64,000 bases of DNA from Pseudoalteromonas xiamenensis (GCF_030994125.1 NZ_CP099917.1:1-64000), one strand, 5' to 3'. Counted from the first letter of the stretch, positions 1 through 11,026 are shown. Notes: generated from the letters alone by a model not told the origin. A program made the numbers and translations.

Positions 1-400
1 TTAACTCAAAATGAGGGCATAGTTCAGTTCCGTACTTTTGATACCGTAAGGCGAACGGCTTCATTTGGTCTAATCCTTTCCCTGAATGGACAAACGCCCA
101 TCCCGTAGAGGTTGCTAGAGGGCGTTTAAGCTGCTCGATGGGCCCCTCAGCAATACTTAATCTTACATCGCTACCACAAGCGCGAACAATAAGTCTCAAG
201 GCTATAGCGACTTCGAAAACTCTTTTTGATGTAGGGCTATAGAGTTGAAATCCATCACCACGAAAGAAGTAATATTGATATTGGGCGCTTTGCACAAGTG
301 TTTCAAACCATTCGTTTAGTCGATTGATGATTTCTGTCAGTTTGTCTTTAGACAACTTTTGGGAGTTAATTATATCTCCACTAATCACGGTTCCATTCAT
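1..400 (-). CDS. SatD-like protein, 5' part only
   Basis: The reading frame starts at the ATG complementary to 398-400, behind a GAGG-type ribosome site, and stays open to the window edge (133 codons seen). Residues 8-13 read GDIINS, residues near 49-53 read RGDGFQ, and a later segment reads STGWAFVHSGKGL. This spacing resembles the SatD family (GDI-x-S near the N-terminus, GD-x-FQ, then an Ala-Phe stretch). SatD function is not well known, so I give none. It is transcribed away from nagK and is probably not part of the nag operon. The family call is recognition by eye and could be wrong. Confidence 0.6.
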   Translation of the reverse strand, partial: MNGTVISGDIINSQKLSKDKLTEIINRLNEWFETLVQSAQYQYYFFRGDGFQLYSPTSKRVFEVAIALRLIVRACGSDVRLSIAEGPIEQLKRPLATSTGWAFVHSGKGLDQMKPFALRYQKYGTELCPHFEL

Positions 401-545
401 TACAACCTCGCTAGTAACTTAAAGTGGTTACATTAATCAATGTAACTATATTTGGTTTCATAAGCAAGAGCGAAAATAATCAAGACAGATGTTGCAAACT
501 ATGTAATAGTATTTTTGTCATAATTGAGATTAAAAAAGATGAAAA

Positions 546-571
546 AAAGAATGACAACGCTGTCATTCTTT
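546..571. promoter_or_regulatory. NagR-type operator upstream of nagK
   Basis: The 18-bp core AATGACAACGCTGTCATT (550-567) lies within a longer inverted repeat with perfect 11-bp arms AAAGAATGACA/TGTCATTCTTT and a 4-bp centre. It matches the palindrome known for the LacI-family GlcNAc repressor NagR of Alteromonadales. It sits 76 bp before the nagK start and recurs upstream of nagB. The regulator gene is not in the window. The assignment is inference from motif and context. Confidence 0.8.
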
Positions 572-646
572 GTGTAACATTAAATCAACATGAAAAATTC
601 AGTGCCATTTTGGTCACAATAATAAAAGCTTAGTTAGGGGTCGTTC

Positions 647-1558
647 ATGATGGCTAAAAGCGCTAAACATGATCAGTTGTTTATAGGAATAGATGGTGGT
701 GGAACTAAATGTCGCGCAACTATCTATTCTGCTGAAAGAGGGGTATTGGGAACAGGACTTGGTGGGCCTGCAAATCCTCTCCATGGTTTTGAACGCGCAT
801 TAGAGTCTATTATGTTGTCAACTCAACTGGCAATGCGAGATGCAGGTTTGAAGCTTGAGCAAGTCCATGAGCTTTATGCTGGTGCAGGGTTAGCTGGTGT
901 AAATTTACCCCAATTATTCGACCGAATTACGCAATGGGATCATCCATTTAAGCAATTGTTTCTAACAACAGATCTACACACTGCCTGTATCGGAGCGCAT
1001 GAAGGAAAAGATGGCGCGGTAATTATTACAGGAACTGGATCGTGTGGTTTTTCCATTGTTTCAGGAAAAACATGCAACTTAGGCGGCCATGGTTTTGCTC
1101 AGGGCGATAAGGGAAGTGGTGCATGGATGGGACTTGAAGCAGTCAAAGCTGTATTAGAGTCCTTGGATGGTTTAGCGGAAAAGACAGCGTTGTCTATTGT
1201 GTTGCAAGAGCACTTCCAAACGAAAAGTGCGATGGGTATCGCAGAGCAAATGGCTGGGCAACCATCAAGTGCCTATGCTAAGTTAGCTCGATTTGTTCTC
1301 GCTGAAGCAGAACGCGGTGATGAAGTTGCAATACGGATAGTTCAAGAAGGTGCTGGCTATATTAGCCGCTTAGCGCATAAGTTGCTTGCCAATCAACCAC
1401 CACGACTTGCCATGATAGGCGGGTTAGCTGAGCCATTGCAGAAATGGTTAGACCCACAAATTTCAGCTCGGGTGGAACCTGCAATTCAACCGCCTGAAAT
1501 GGGGGCTATCTATTTTGCTCAACACCAACTAGCGCAACAACAAGGTGAGCTTGCATGA
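647..1558 (+). CDS. nagK: N-acetylglucosamine kinase, BadF/BadG type
   Basis: It phosphorylates cytosolic GlcNAc to GlcNAc-6-phosphate, the first step of the pathway completed by the next genes. The 303-aa protein has the ASKHA phosphate-binding motif GIDGGGTKC at residues 14-22, a second TGTGSCGF motif near residue 128, and a C-terminal MIGGLAEPL segment, as in BadF/BadG/BcrA/BcrD ATPases. Two ATGs are adjacent (647 and 650); AGGGG six bases before the first favours 647. Its end overlaps nagA by 4 bp (ATGA), so the two are probably translationally coupled. The NagR-type operator upstream suggests induction by GlcNAc. Confidence 0.88.
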   Translation: MMAKSAKHDQLFIGIDGGGTKCRATIYSAERGVLGTGLGGPANPLHGFERALESIMLSTQLAMRDAGLKLEQVHELYAGAGLAGVNLPQLFDRITQWDHPFKQLFLTTDLHTACIGAHEGKDGAVIITGTGSCGFSIVSGKTCNLGGHGFAQGDKGSGAWMGLEAVKAVLESLDGLAEKTALSIVLQEHFQTKSAMGIAEQMAGQPSSAYAKLARFVLAEAERGDEVAIRIVQEGAGYISRLAHKLLANQPPRLAMIGGLAEPLQKWLDPQISARVEPAIQPPEMGAIYFAQHQLAQQQGELA

Positions 1559-2676
1559 CGCAAAAAACATACATTGCAGAACGTTTTTTCGATGGCGACA
1601 ACTTCAGAGATAACGTGTTATTTCGTGTAGCTAACGGAAGAATTTACTTTGAAAATATCGATATTACTAATGCTGAGAAGCTATACGGTTTAGTTGTACC
1701 TGGTTTCATCGATGTACAAGTCAACGGCGGAGGCGGAGGTTTTTTCAATGCAGAACAAACACAAGAATGTCTAGCTACTATCGTTGACGCACACAGCCAA
1801 TTTGGCTCAACCGGCTTGATGCCAACGCTTATCACCGATGATATAGAGGTAATGCGACGTGCAGCCGATGCGGTAGCGAAGGCAATTAGTGAAGAGCAAT
1901 GTGGGATTTTGGGCATCCATTTTGAAGGACCACATTTATCACATCCAAAAAAAGGTACTCATAGTGAGCAGTTTCTGAGGCCTATTTCGGAAGCTGAATT
2001 TGATGTTTATGCGCGCCAAGATCTTGGTATAAAAATGGTGACCTTAGCGCCTGAAACGGTTTCGCTTGATGATATTCGACGTTTATTGTCGCTGGACGTA
2101 AAGGTTTGTATTGGCCATTCCAATGCAGATTTTGAAACAACCATGAATGCGTTACACGCGGGGGTTGATGGTTTTACTCACTTGTTTAATGCAATGTCTG
2201 CGTTTACATCTCGTGAGCCTGGGGTCGTTGGAGCTGCTCTTTGGGATAACAATAGTTGGTGCGGTCTAATCGTTGATGGTCATCATGTACATCCTGCCTC
2301 TGCAAAATTAGCCATCCGTTCAAAGCAACAAGGTAAAGTGATCTTGGTTACGGACGCCATGCCGCCCGTTGGTACCGATATGACTGAATTTGACTTTTTT
2401 GATGGTCGCAAAGTCATTCGGACTGGCGACAGATTAAACTCCACAACGGGTGAACTTGCAGGTAGCGTTTTAGACATGGCTTCGGCTGTAAGAAACACAG
2501 TGCAAACATTAGACATAACCCTAGCGGAAAGTTTAAGAATGGCTTCACTCTATCCAGCACAATATCTTGGTTTGAAGAAGAAAGGACGATTATTAGAAGG
2601 ATTTGACGCAGATTTTGCTGTCTTAGACGGTGAGCTTCATGTGATTCAAACGTATATAGCAGGAATAGAAAAGTAG
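1555..2676 (+). CDS. nagA: N-acetylglucosamine-6-phosphate deacetylase
   Basis: It hydrolyses GlcNAc-6-phosphate to glucosamine-6-phosphate and acetate in the cytosol. The 373-aa amidohydrolase has the family landmarks in order: PGFIDVQVNG near residue 50 (the NagA variant of the HxH site), a metal-binding Glu in GIHFEGPHLS, His in CIGHSNAD and GFTHLFNAMS, and the catalytic Asp in LVTDAMPPVG. The length is normal. It overlaps nagK by 4 bp and is followed by a hairpin terminator before nagX. Confidence 0.95.
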   Translation: MTQKTYIAERFFDGDNFRDNVLFRVANGRIYFENIDITNAEKLYGLVVPGFIDVQVNGGGGGFFNAEQTQECLATIVDAHSQFGSTGLMPTLITDDIEVMRRAADAVAKAISEEQCGILGIHFEGPHLSHPKKGTHSEQFLRPISEAEFDVYARQDLGIKMVTLAPETVSLDDIRRLLSLDVKVCIGHSNADFETTMNALHAGVDGFTHLFNAMSAFTSREPGVVGAALWDNNSWCGLIVDGHHVHPASAKLAIRSKQQGKVILVTDAMPPVGTDMTEFDFFDGRKVIRTGDRLNSTTGELAGSVLDMASAVRNTVQTLDITLAESLRMASLYPAQYLGLKKKGRLLEGFDADFAVLDGELHVIQTYIAGIEK

Positions 2677-2690
2677 TAGTTCCCTGGATG

Positions 2691-2724
2691 AAAACCCCGC
2701 AGCAGTAACGCGGGGCTTTTTTAT
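2691..2724 (+). terminator. Intrinsic terminator between nagA and nagX
   Basis: CCCCGC (2695-2700) pairs with GCGGGG (2710-2715) across a 9-nt loop and is followed by a T-rich run. It lies only 15 bp before nagX, so it probably lowers nagX expression relative to nagKA. Confidence 0.8.
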
Positions 2725-2738
2725 TTTTAGGTAGTAAA

Positions 2739-3863
2739 ATGACAACAAGTACAAAAAAAAGATTAGCCTCTTTAGATGCATTAAGAGGCTTTGACATGAT
2801 GTGGATTTTAGGTGGACAATCCATATTTGCAGCACTTTTCGTGTTAACTGGCTGGGGCGGGTGGAAGCTATTTGAGGCTCAAACAGAACACAGTGTCTGG
2901 CACGGATTCACGGCTTACGACTTAATCTTTCCTCTTTTTATCTTTCTGTCAGGCGTGGCCATGGGTCTATCACCAAGGCGCATTGACCATTTGCCGTTTA
3001 GTGAACGCTTTCCCATCTACCAAAGAGCGGTCAAGCGATTTATCTTGCTTTGTTTGCTTGGTATTCTTTACAACCATGGATGGGGAACTGGTATTCCTGC
3101 TGACTTTGAAGAGATACGCTACGCAAGCGTACTTGGTCGTATAGCATTTGCATGGCTATTTTGTGCGCTACTAGTTTGGCATTTTTCACTTCGAAATGTC
3201 GCTATAGTTGGCGTACTCATCCTAATCTGCTACTGGATAGTATTGTGTTTCATCCCAGTACCTAGTGGTAGTGCAGGTGATTTAACCCCGAACGGAACAT
3301 GGAATGCGTGGATTGACCAAAATCTACTCCCAGGCATTCGGTATCAAAATCGACCTGTCGACCCTGAAGGAATTTTATCTAATTTTCCTGCAATTGTTAA
3401 TGCAATTGCGGGCGTGTTTGCCGGGCAGTTGATAGCATCAAGCAACTTACGAGGTGAGTGGCGAACAGCTGCATTGCTTTGTATATCTGGTTTAGTTGCG
3501 TTAGCACTTGGTTGGGGATGGGATTATGTATTTCCCGTGAATAAAGAGTTGTGGACAAGTTCATTTGTACTAGTCACGGTCGGTTGGAGCGCAATATTGC
3601 TTAGCATATTTTATGTACTAGTCGACATATTGCCAGGAACACGCATTTCTTATCCGTTTATTATTATCGGGGCAAACTCAATAATCATTTATTTAGCGTC
3701 AAGTTTAATCAAGTGGAATTATCTGAGAGACAGCTTATTTGGCGGGATCATTCGATCATTTCCGGAGAATTGGCAGCCGTTGTTACTCGCGCTTGCTTTG
3801 TTGTTTGTGCAGTTAGTTATTCTTCACTGGTTGTATAAACGCAAACTTTTTATCAGTGTATAA
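2739..3863 (+). CDS. nagX: NagX-like inner-membrane protein
   Basis: This 374-aa polytopic membrane protein opens with RLASLDALRGFDMMWI, the N-terminal signature of the NagX / heparan-alpha-glucosaminide N-acetyltransferase-like group (DUF5009). About ten hydrophobic segments follow, with HGFTAYDLIFPLFIFLSG near residues 58-75. In Alteromonadales NagX genes occur in GlcNAc clusters and are thought to help GlcNAc or chitooligosaccharide use at the inner membrane; the biochemical role is not settled. An AGGTAG ribosome site precedes the ATG. Context with nagK, nagA and nagB makes the assignment strong at family level. Confidence 0.85.
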   Translation: MTTSTKKRLASLDALRGFDMMWILGGQSIFAALFVLTGWGGWKLFEAQTEHSVWHGFTAYDLIFPLFIFLSGVAMGLSPRRIDHLPFSERFPIYQRAVKRFILLCLLGILYNHGWGTGIPADFEEIRYASVLGRIAFAWLFCALLVWHFSLRNVAIVGVLILICYWIVLCFIPVPSGSAGDLTPNGTWNAWIDQNLLPGIRYQNRPVDPEGILSNFPAIVNAIAGVFAGQLIASSNLRGEWRTAALLCISGLVALALGWGWDYVFPVNKELWTSSFVLVTVGWSAILLSIFYVLVDILPGTRISYPFIIIGANSIIIYLASSLIKWNYLRDSLFGGIIRSFPENWQPLLLALALLFVQLVILHWLYKRKLFISV

Positions 3864-3923
3864 ATTAGGCAGTGAGTTCTGTCTTTCATTACAAAAAAAT
3901 GTAAAAAAAATCTTCACTATTAC

Positions 3924-3952
3924 TTTACAAACAAAAATTATAGGTCAATAAT
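3924..3952 (+). promoter_or_regulatory. Candidate nagB promoter
   Basis: TTTACA (3924-3929) and AATAAT (3947-3952) are 17 bp apart, as expected for a sigma-70 promoter. The -10 box overlaps the first bases of the NagR-type operator, which would fit steric repression. Read by eye only. Confidence 0.45.
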
Positions 3953-3967
3953 GACAGCGTTGTCATA
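3950..3967. promoter_or_regulatory. NagR-type operator upstream of nagB
   Basis: AATGACAGCGTTGTCATA differs from a perfect 18-bp palindrome only at the last base and matches the operator upstream of nagK. It lies 112 bp before the nagB start. Confidence 0.82.
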
Positions 3968-4002
3968 ATGGTAAACTTAGTTTGTTGTATCTCACTAAGG
4001 TT

Positions 4003-4053
4003 GACCTGTCCTTGTGCTGATTGCACGCGGTGCAAGGCCAGGTCCCATTTTTT
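4003..4053 (+). terminator. Hairpin with T run in the nagB leader
   Basis: GACCTG (4003-4008) and CCTTG pair with CAAGG and CAGGTC (4039-4044) around one mismatch, and a run of six T follows (4048-4053). An alternative inner hairpin TTGCAC-GCG-GTGCAA exists (4021-4035). The element lies between the operator and nagB, so it could be an attenuator or a barrier to read-through. Confidence 0.55.
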
Positions 4054-4078
4054 AGTCGCCAAATTTTGAGTGGACACC

Positions 4079-4873
4079 ATGCAGATCGTAATTCTAAAAG
4101 ATGCTTCCGAAGTCGCACGTTATGGTGCTGATATCTTTACTTCTCAGTTACAACGCAAAGCAGAATCCGTGTTGGGATTGGCTACAGGTTCTACGCCAGT
4201 AGCCTTGTATCAAGAGCTCATTAAGCGAAATCAAAAGGGTATTGTGGCGTTCAAAGAAACAACAACGTTTAACTTGGATGAATACTTAGGTTTGTCAGGT
4301 GAACACCCTCAGAGTTACCGTTATTTTATGAATGAGCAATTGTTCAATCATATCGATATTGATAAAGACAGAACGCACGTTCCACCGGGTGATGCAAAAA
4401 ATCCCATCATCGCCTGTCAGGAATATGAAGCTAAAATTGCATCGGCAGGTGGAGTAGATATTCAGCTTTTAGGCATTGGACGAAATGGTCATATCGGTTT
4501 TAACGAGCCGTCTTCAGGCTTAACGTCACGGACTCGAGTTAAAACACTGACAAGAGCAACGATTGATGACAATGCACGCTTCTTTAAAGAAGATGAATAC
4601 CAACCGCATTTATCAATCACAATGGGTATCGGAACCATTTTGGATGCGCGAAAAGTGGTATTACTTGCCACAGGTGAAAATAAAGCTGAAGCAGTAAAAG
4701 CAATGGTTGAAGGACCTTTAACTGCTGCTTGCCCAGCGTCGGCGTTACAACTTCACAAAGATGCGGTCATTGTGATAGATATGGCAGCAGCAAGCCAACT
4801 TAAAGATATCGATTTCTATTTACATATTGAAGCTGAGAATCAAAAGCTTCAAGCTTATCTTGCCTCTCTGTAG
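4079..4873 (+). CDS. nagB: Glucosamine-6-phosphate deaminase
   Basis: It converts glucosamine-6-phosphate to fructose-6-phosphate and ammonia, joining GlcNAc catabolism to glycolysis. The 264-aa protein has the substrate loop GLATGSTP near residue 35, FNLDEYLGL near residue 70 with the catalytic Asp, and [16 protein letters not shown] near residue 136 with the catalytic His. The ATG at 4079 is preferred to an in-frame GTG at 4070 because family members begin at this point and GAGTGGA lies just upstream. It has its own operator and leader hairpin, so it is transcribed separately from nagKA. Confidence 0.95.
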   Translation: MQIVILKDASEVARYGADIFTSQLQRKAESVLGLATGSTPVALYQELIKRNQKGIVAFKETTTFNLDEYLGLSGEHPQSYRYFMNEQLFNHIDIDKDRTHVPPGDAKNPIIACQEYEAKIASAGGVDIQLLGIGRNGHIGFNEPSSGLTSRTRVKTLTRATIDDNARFFKEDEYQPHLSITMGIGTILDARKVVLLATGENKAEAVKAMVEGPLTAACPASALQLHKDAVIVIDMAAASQLKDIDFYLHIEAENQKLQAYLASL

Positions 4874-4894
4874 TGTGATTTACACTGTAGGTTG

Positions 4895-4918
4895 AAAGCC
4901 CGAAAGGGCTTTTTTTTG
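4895..4918 (+). terminator. nagB terminator
   Basis: AAAGCCC pairs with GGGCTTT around a GAAA tetraloop and runs into a long T tract. Confidence 0.9.
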
Positions 4919-4967
4919 CCTGACTCTGTGTTAATTTTGATGCCACTTATCTTCAAGGACTCGGTTA

Positions 4968-5888
4968 ATGCTGTTCTATACTCAATTACCTCTCGATAGA
5001 CATTCGCAGGAAAGAAAAGACTCTAATTGGCTCTTACAAAAGCAGACAAGTAACAGCCGATGGGTATTGGTAAAAAACAACCAATCACTCTTTAAAAAAG
5101 ACCAACCAGAACTCATTTTTCTCAATTATGATCAGGTAAGAAACTTACCGCTTTGGGACGCCATATTTTTAGGTGCAATGGAGAACAGCGGTTATTTTGC
5201 GTTAGATGTTTCAGAAGTTGCGGATGACGTGCTCACGGTATATACACAGCAGCACGAGTTCAAGGATATTCGCTCGTACGGAATGGTTGTAGACATGGCG
5301 TTAGGGTCGATTGCATCCTTGTCACGAGGGCTTTGCCATTGGCATGCTACACACCGCTTTTGTGGACGTTGCGGCAGTAAGAATAAATTAATAGAAGCTG
5401 GACATGCAAGGCTTTGTACAAATGATGCCTGTAAACATATGACTTTCCCTCGTACTGACCCCGCGGTGATTATGTTAGTCACACATGTCTTTCCAGACGG
5501 AGTGGAGCGTTGCCTAATGGGAAGACAAGCAGCCTGGCCGGAAGGCGTCTATTCTACTTTGGCTGGATTTGTTGATCCCGGGGAATCATTGGAGCAGGCT
5601 GTTATCCGAGAAGTTGAGGAAGAAGCCGGTGTTCACGTTCAGGAAGTTGAATATGTTGCTTCACAGTCTTGGCCATTTCCATCCTCTATTATGTTAGGAT
5701 TTTTTGCTAAAACGAACAATCCAGAAATCTACGTCGATAAAGACGAACTAGACGATGCAAAATGGTTTAGCCGGCAGGATCTCAATGATTTTTCAGAATG
5801 GGGTCATCAAGAACCGGGCTACAAATTAACCCGCAAAGATTCAATATCTCGTTATTTAGTTGAAACTTGGCGAAACCAAGGGGAATGA
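4968..5888 (+). CDS. nudC: NAD(H) pyrophosphatase / RNA NAD-decapping enzyme
   Basis: A Nudix hydrolase that cleaves NADH and removes NAD caps from RNA in the cytosol. The 306-aa protein has a zinc ribbon (CGRCGS ... CTNDAC, residues about 129-150), then PRTDPAVI, the Nudix box GFVDPGESLEQAVIREVEEE (about 200-219), and the NudC signature SQSWPFPSS (about 232-240). AAGGA lies upstream of the ATG. Its stop at 5888 is five bases before the next start, so the two genes are likely co-transcribed. Confidence 0.94.
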   Translation: MLFYTQLPLDRHSQERKDSNWLLQKQTSNSRWVLVKNNQSLFKKDQPELIFLNYDQVRNLPLWDAIFLGAMENSGYFALDVSEVADDVLTVYTQQHEFKDIRSYGMVVDMALGSIASLSRGLCHWHATHRFCGRCGSKNKLIEAGHARLCTNDACKHMTFPRTDPAVIMLVTHVFPDGVERCLMGRQAAWPEGVYSTLAGFVDPGESLEQAVIREVEEEAGVHVQEVEYVASQSWPFPSSIMLGFFAKTNNPEIYVDKDELDDAKWFSRQDLNDFSEWGHQEPGYKLTRKDSISRYLVETWRNQGE

Positions 5889-5892
5889 GTCA

Positions 5893-7071
5893 ATGAAAAA
5901 GCAGACGCAAATCGTCGCTTCAGGTCGTAAAAAACAATATACCCATGGAGTTGTGAACCCTGTTGTACAACGGGCCTCAACCGTTGTTTTTGAAACGATG
6001 GACGAGCTTCAAGCAGCAGCAAAAGAACGACATAACCGAACCTTGTTCTATGGACGTCGAGGCACAACAACACATTTTGCGCTTCAAGACGCCGTTGCTG
6101 AATTAGAAGGGGGAGCCGGTTGCGCGTTGTTTCCATGTGGTGCTGCCGCAATCGCACAAACGTTACTGTGCTTTTTGAAAGCAGGTGATCACCTTTTAAT
6201 GGTTGACTCTGTGTACGAACCAACCCGCGACTTATGTGAAAAAATTCTAACACGTTATGGTATTGAAACGACGTACTATGACCCGTTAATTGGCGGCGAG
6301 ATAGAGAAAGAATTTAAAGACAATACGCGAATGATATTTCTGGAGTCTCCAGGTTCTATCACGATGGAAGTTCAAGATGTGCCCGCAATTGTCAGCGCTG
6401 CAAGTAAACGTAATATCCTTACTGTCTTGGACAATACCTATGGGAATGGTCTCCATTTTCGTCCATTAGAATTTGGCATCGATATTAGTGTGCAGGCTGC
6501 AACTAAATACATTGTTGGTCATTCTGATGTCATGATGGGTGTCGCTGTCGCAAATGAAAAATACTGGCCAACGCTTCGAGAACACGCCTATTTACTTGGT
6601 CAATGCACTTCAGCAGACGATGCTTATCTGGCGCTCAGAGGATTACGTACGATGAGTGTTCGATTAGACCAACATGAGCGCTCAGCACTAAAGGTTGCAA
6701 ACTGGTTAAAAGTTCACCCTCTTGTCGACCATGTGCGTCATCCCGCTTTGGAGACATGCCCAGGACACGAACACTTCAAGCGTGATTTTGATGGCAGTAA
6801 TGGTTTGTTTTCATTTGTGTTAACTCAATCAACACCAGAAGCACTCAAAGTGCTTGTTGAAAGTTTACACCATTTTAAAATGGGATTTTCATGGGGGGGC
6901 TATGAAAGTCTAATTACCATTAACGCCAATATGCCGGCACTGAGAAGTAAAACAGGTTGGGCGAACGGGACTGTGGTTCGTTTGCATATTGGACTTGAAG
7001 ACAGCGATGACTTGATAATCGACTTGGAGCAAGGTCTCGCTAAGTTTGAGGAAGTGCTTCAACGTGCGTGA
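5893..7071 (+). CDS. metC: Cystathionine beta-lyase
   Basis: A PLP enzyme that cleaves cystathionine to homocysteine, pyruvate and ammonia in methionine synthesis. The 392-aa protein is of Cys/Met-metabolism type, with the PLP Lys205 in ATKYIVGHSD, TVLDNTYGNG before it, and YGRRGTTTHFAL near residue 55. The start at 5893 follows an AAGGGGAA ribosome site; an in-frame start at 5860 lies inside nudC and is less likely. Other enzymes of this fold act on methionine or homocysteine, but the LFYGRRGT and SWGGYESL segments favour MetC. Confidence 0.88.
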   Translation: MKKQTQIVASGRKKQYTHGVVNPVVQRASTVVFETMDELQAAAKERHNRTLFYGRRGTTTHFALQDAVAELEGGAGCALFPCGAAAIAQTLLCFLKAGDHLLMVDSVYEPTRDLCEKILTRYGIETTYYDPLIGGEIEKEFKDNTRMIFLESPGSITMEVQDVPAIVSAASKRNILTVLDNTYGNGLHFRPLEFGIDISVQAATKYIVGHSDVMMGVAVANEKYWPTLREHAYLLGQCTSADDAYLALRGLRTMSVRLDQHERSALKVANWLKVHPLVDHVRHPALETCPGHEHFKRDFDGSNGLFSFVLTQSTPEALKVLVESLHHFKMGFSWGGYESLITINANMPALRSKTGWANGTVVRLHIGLEDSDDLIIDLEQGLAKFEEVLQRA

Positions 7072-7138
7072 ATGCAAACATTTAGGTCATTGAATTCATC
7101 CGTAATTCAAATAAATTGGCTAAAAATGACTACACTTA

Positions 7139-7167
7139 AAAATGGCTCTGAGGAGCCATTTTGTTTT
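7139..7167 (+). terminator. metC terminator
   Basis: AAAATGGCTC pairs with GAGCCATTTT around TGAG and is followed by TTGTTTT. Confidence 0.8.
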
Positions 7168-7290
7168 AATTGATATCCACTTTTAAAAGACGGAACGTAC
7201 TGACCTACGTTTCTTTTTACGGCAGTTTGACATCTATAAATGATTCAGACTGGCTGTCACTGTGTAACAAAGCATTGGGAGGAAGATGAA

Positions 7291-7665
7291 ATGGGATTGC
7301 TAAGTGGTTTGATGGGCAACGCCAGTGAGGTCGATGAGAACGAACTTGATAAGTTATTGAATAACACATTGATACCAGACGAAACAATTGAAAAAGCCTA
7401 CCGTGTTATCCGTGATATGTTTGTTTTTACGAATAAACGATTAATCCTTATTGATAAGCAAGGAATGACAGGGTCGAAAATCGAAATGTTGACGATACCA
7501 TACAGTAAAATTACAAAGTTTAGTAAAGAATCAGCAGGCCATTTTGATTTAGATGCGGAACTCAAAATTTGGGTGGGATCAGAGTCAGAACCATTGTCGC
7601 GAGAATTCAAGGCTGGCGATAATATTAACGATGTTTATTGGATTTTGTCTCAACATTGCCTATAG
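7291..7665 (+). CDS. Small bacterial PH-domain protein
   Basis: The 124-aa protein has an N-terminal GLLSGLMGNASEV segment and then a bacterial PH-like domain: a run of EKAYRVIRDMFVFTNKRLI and TIPYSKITKFSKE, typical of the bPH_1 family. There is no signal peptide or membrane segment, so it is probably cytosolic. The family has no settled function. The start at 7291 is chosen because GGGAGGAA lies just upstream; an in-frame ATG at 7240 has no such site. It is a single-gene unit with terminators on both sides. Confidence 0.75.
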   Translation: MGLLSGLMGNASEVDENELDKLLNNTLIPDETIEKAYRVIRDMFVFTNKRLILIDKQGMTGSKIEMLTIPYSKITKFSKESAGHFDLDAELKIWVGSESEPLSREFKAGDNINDVYWILSQHCL

Positions 7666-7674
7666 GCATTAAAT

Positions 7675-7702
7675 AAAAAAGGGCCCCAAACCGGCCCTTT
7701 TT
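7675..7702. terminator. Shared terminator of PH gene and icd
   Basis: AAAAAAGGGCC pairs with GGCCCTTTTT around a 7-nt loop, lying between convergent genes; it has A and T tails and can work both ways. Confidence 0.85.
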
Positions 7703-7716
7703 AAATTTCAGAATGC

Positions 7717-10007
<2,291 letters not shown>

Positions 10008-10210
10008 GGCAAGTTTGTTAGGTTTTTTTACTTCTTACCTAAAACACTGTCAATTTTTGGCGGAAGAAAGCAGCAACGGGAGGCCAAATAAAAAAATCTA
10101 ACTAACCTGCAACATCTAAATCCGTACTAGTTTAACAAGTGTAAGCGCAAAGGGCTAATGACAATTAATACAGTAAGCTAGAGAATTGGTCTAATGGGGG
10201 AGGGGGAAGT

Positions 10211-10241
10211 AAAGCGAGACTGCTCGGCAACTCGCTTTTAG
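10211..10241 (-). terminator. cspD terminator
   Basis: AAAGCGAG (10211-10218) pairs with CTCGCTTT (10231-10238) across a 12-nt loop, 18 bp after the cspD stop. Read on the minus strand the stem ends in TTTACTT. Confidence 0.6.
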
Positions 10242-10258
10242 TCATACTATGCACAATA

Positions 10259-10474
10259 TCAAACCATGCCTTCAATAGGGGCGATATTAGTTGCATGCAG
10301 GCCCTTTGGACCTTGCTGTAGTTCGAATGTTACATCTTGACCAGCTTTGAGTGTCTTGTAGCCATCCATAACAATCGTCGAGTAGTGGGCGAAAATATCT
10401 TCTTCGTTACCATTTTCTACGATGAAACCAAAACCCTTGGCATTATTGAACCATTTGACTTTTCCGCAAGCCAT
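10259..10474 (-). CDS. cspD: Cold-shock domain protein CspD
   Basis: A 71-aa single CSD protein that binds single-stranded nucleic acid. It has RNP1 KGFGFIV (residues 13-19) and RNP2-type EDIFAHYS. Its divergent position next to clpS-clpA is the usual place of cspD in Gammaproteobacteria; CspD inhibits replication in stationary phase in E. coli. The start follows AAGGA. The name rests on context, since CSD proteins are very alike. Confidence 0.88.
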   Translation of the reverse strand: MACGKVKWFNNAKGFGFIVENGNEEDIFAHYSTIVMDGYKTLKAGQDVTFELQQGPKGLHATNIAPIEGMV

Positions 10475-10679
10475 ACTTCATACATCCTTCTATCTAAGTT
10501 GACTAAATTTGAGTTAATCTAACCATTGTAATTTGCTAGACTGCCCATAGATTGAACAATCTGTTTAGACTGTAGATTATATCGCCATACAGTCAAGCGA
10601 ATTACTCATCTTTTTTAACATTTTATTTATTTTTAAATTCATATTTGCTTGAGATTAGAAGACAAGACTATATTTAATT

Positions 10680-10997
10680 ATGAGTGGACTTAAAGATTCT
10701 GGTGTAATGGAAACGACTCGTGAAAAGCAGAAGCAAGCGCTAAAGCCTCCACGAAAGTATAAAGTCATCTTAAACAATGACGACTACACCCCAATGGATT
10801 TTGTCATCGAAGTGCTGATGAAATTTTTTAATATGGATAGCGAAAGAGCAACTGATGTGATGTATCGAGTACATCATGAAGGGCGAGCGGTCTGTGGCAT
10901 ATATCCTGCAGACATTGCTTATACCAAAGTAGAACAGGTAAATCGTTTTGCTCGAGACAATGAGCATCCGCTGCTTTGTAGTTGTGAGCAGGAATAA
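10680..10997 (+). CDS. clpS: ClpAP adaptor protein ClpS
   Basis: It delivers N-degron substrates to ClpAP. The 105-aa protein has the ClpS core: [15 protein letters not shown] (residues 28-42, with the N-end-binding NDDYTPM) and [20 protein letters not shown] (near 64-83). It stands 29 bp before clpA in the usual pair. The ribosome site is weak; I kept the first ATG. Bpt, which creates such N-degrons, is encoded about 3 kb downstream. Confidence 0.95.
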   Translation: MSGLKDSGVMETTREKQKQALKPPRKYKVILNNDDYTPMDFVIEVLMKFFNMDSERATDVMYRVHHEGRAVCGIYPADIAYTKVEQVNRFARDNEHPLLCSCEQE

Positions 10998-11026
10998 CCT
11001 ATTTAAATCTCGTTTGGGGGGTTGCC

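Noticed and set aside
424..633. Open frame of 69 codons upstream of nagK
   Set aside because: It has no convincing ribosome site, no recognisable protein pattern, and runs through the NagR-type operator; it is most likely untranslated leader and promoter DNA.
2414..2824. 136-codon open frame opposite the nagA 3' end and nagX start
   Set aside because: It crosses the terminator between nagA and nagX and two real genes, with no protein family pattern.
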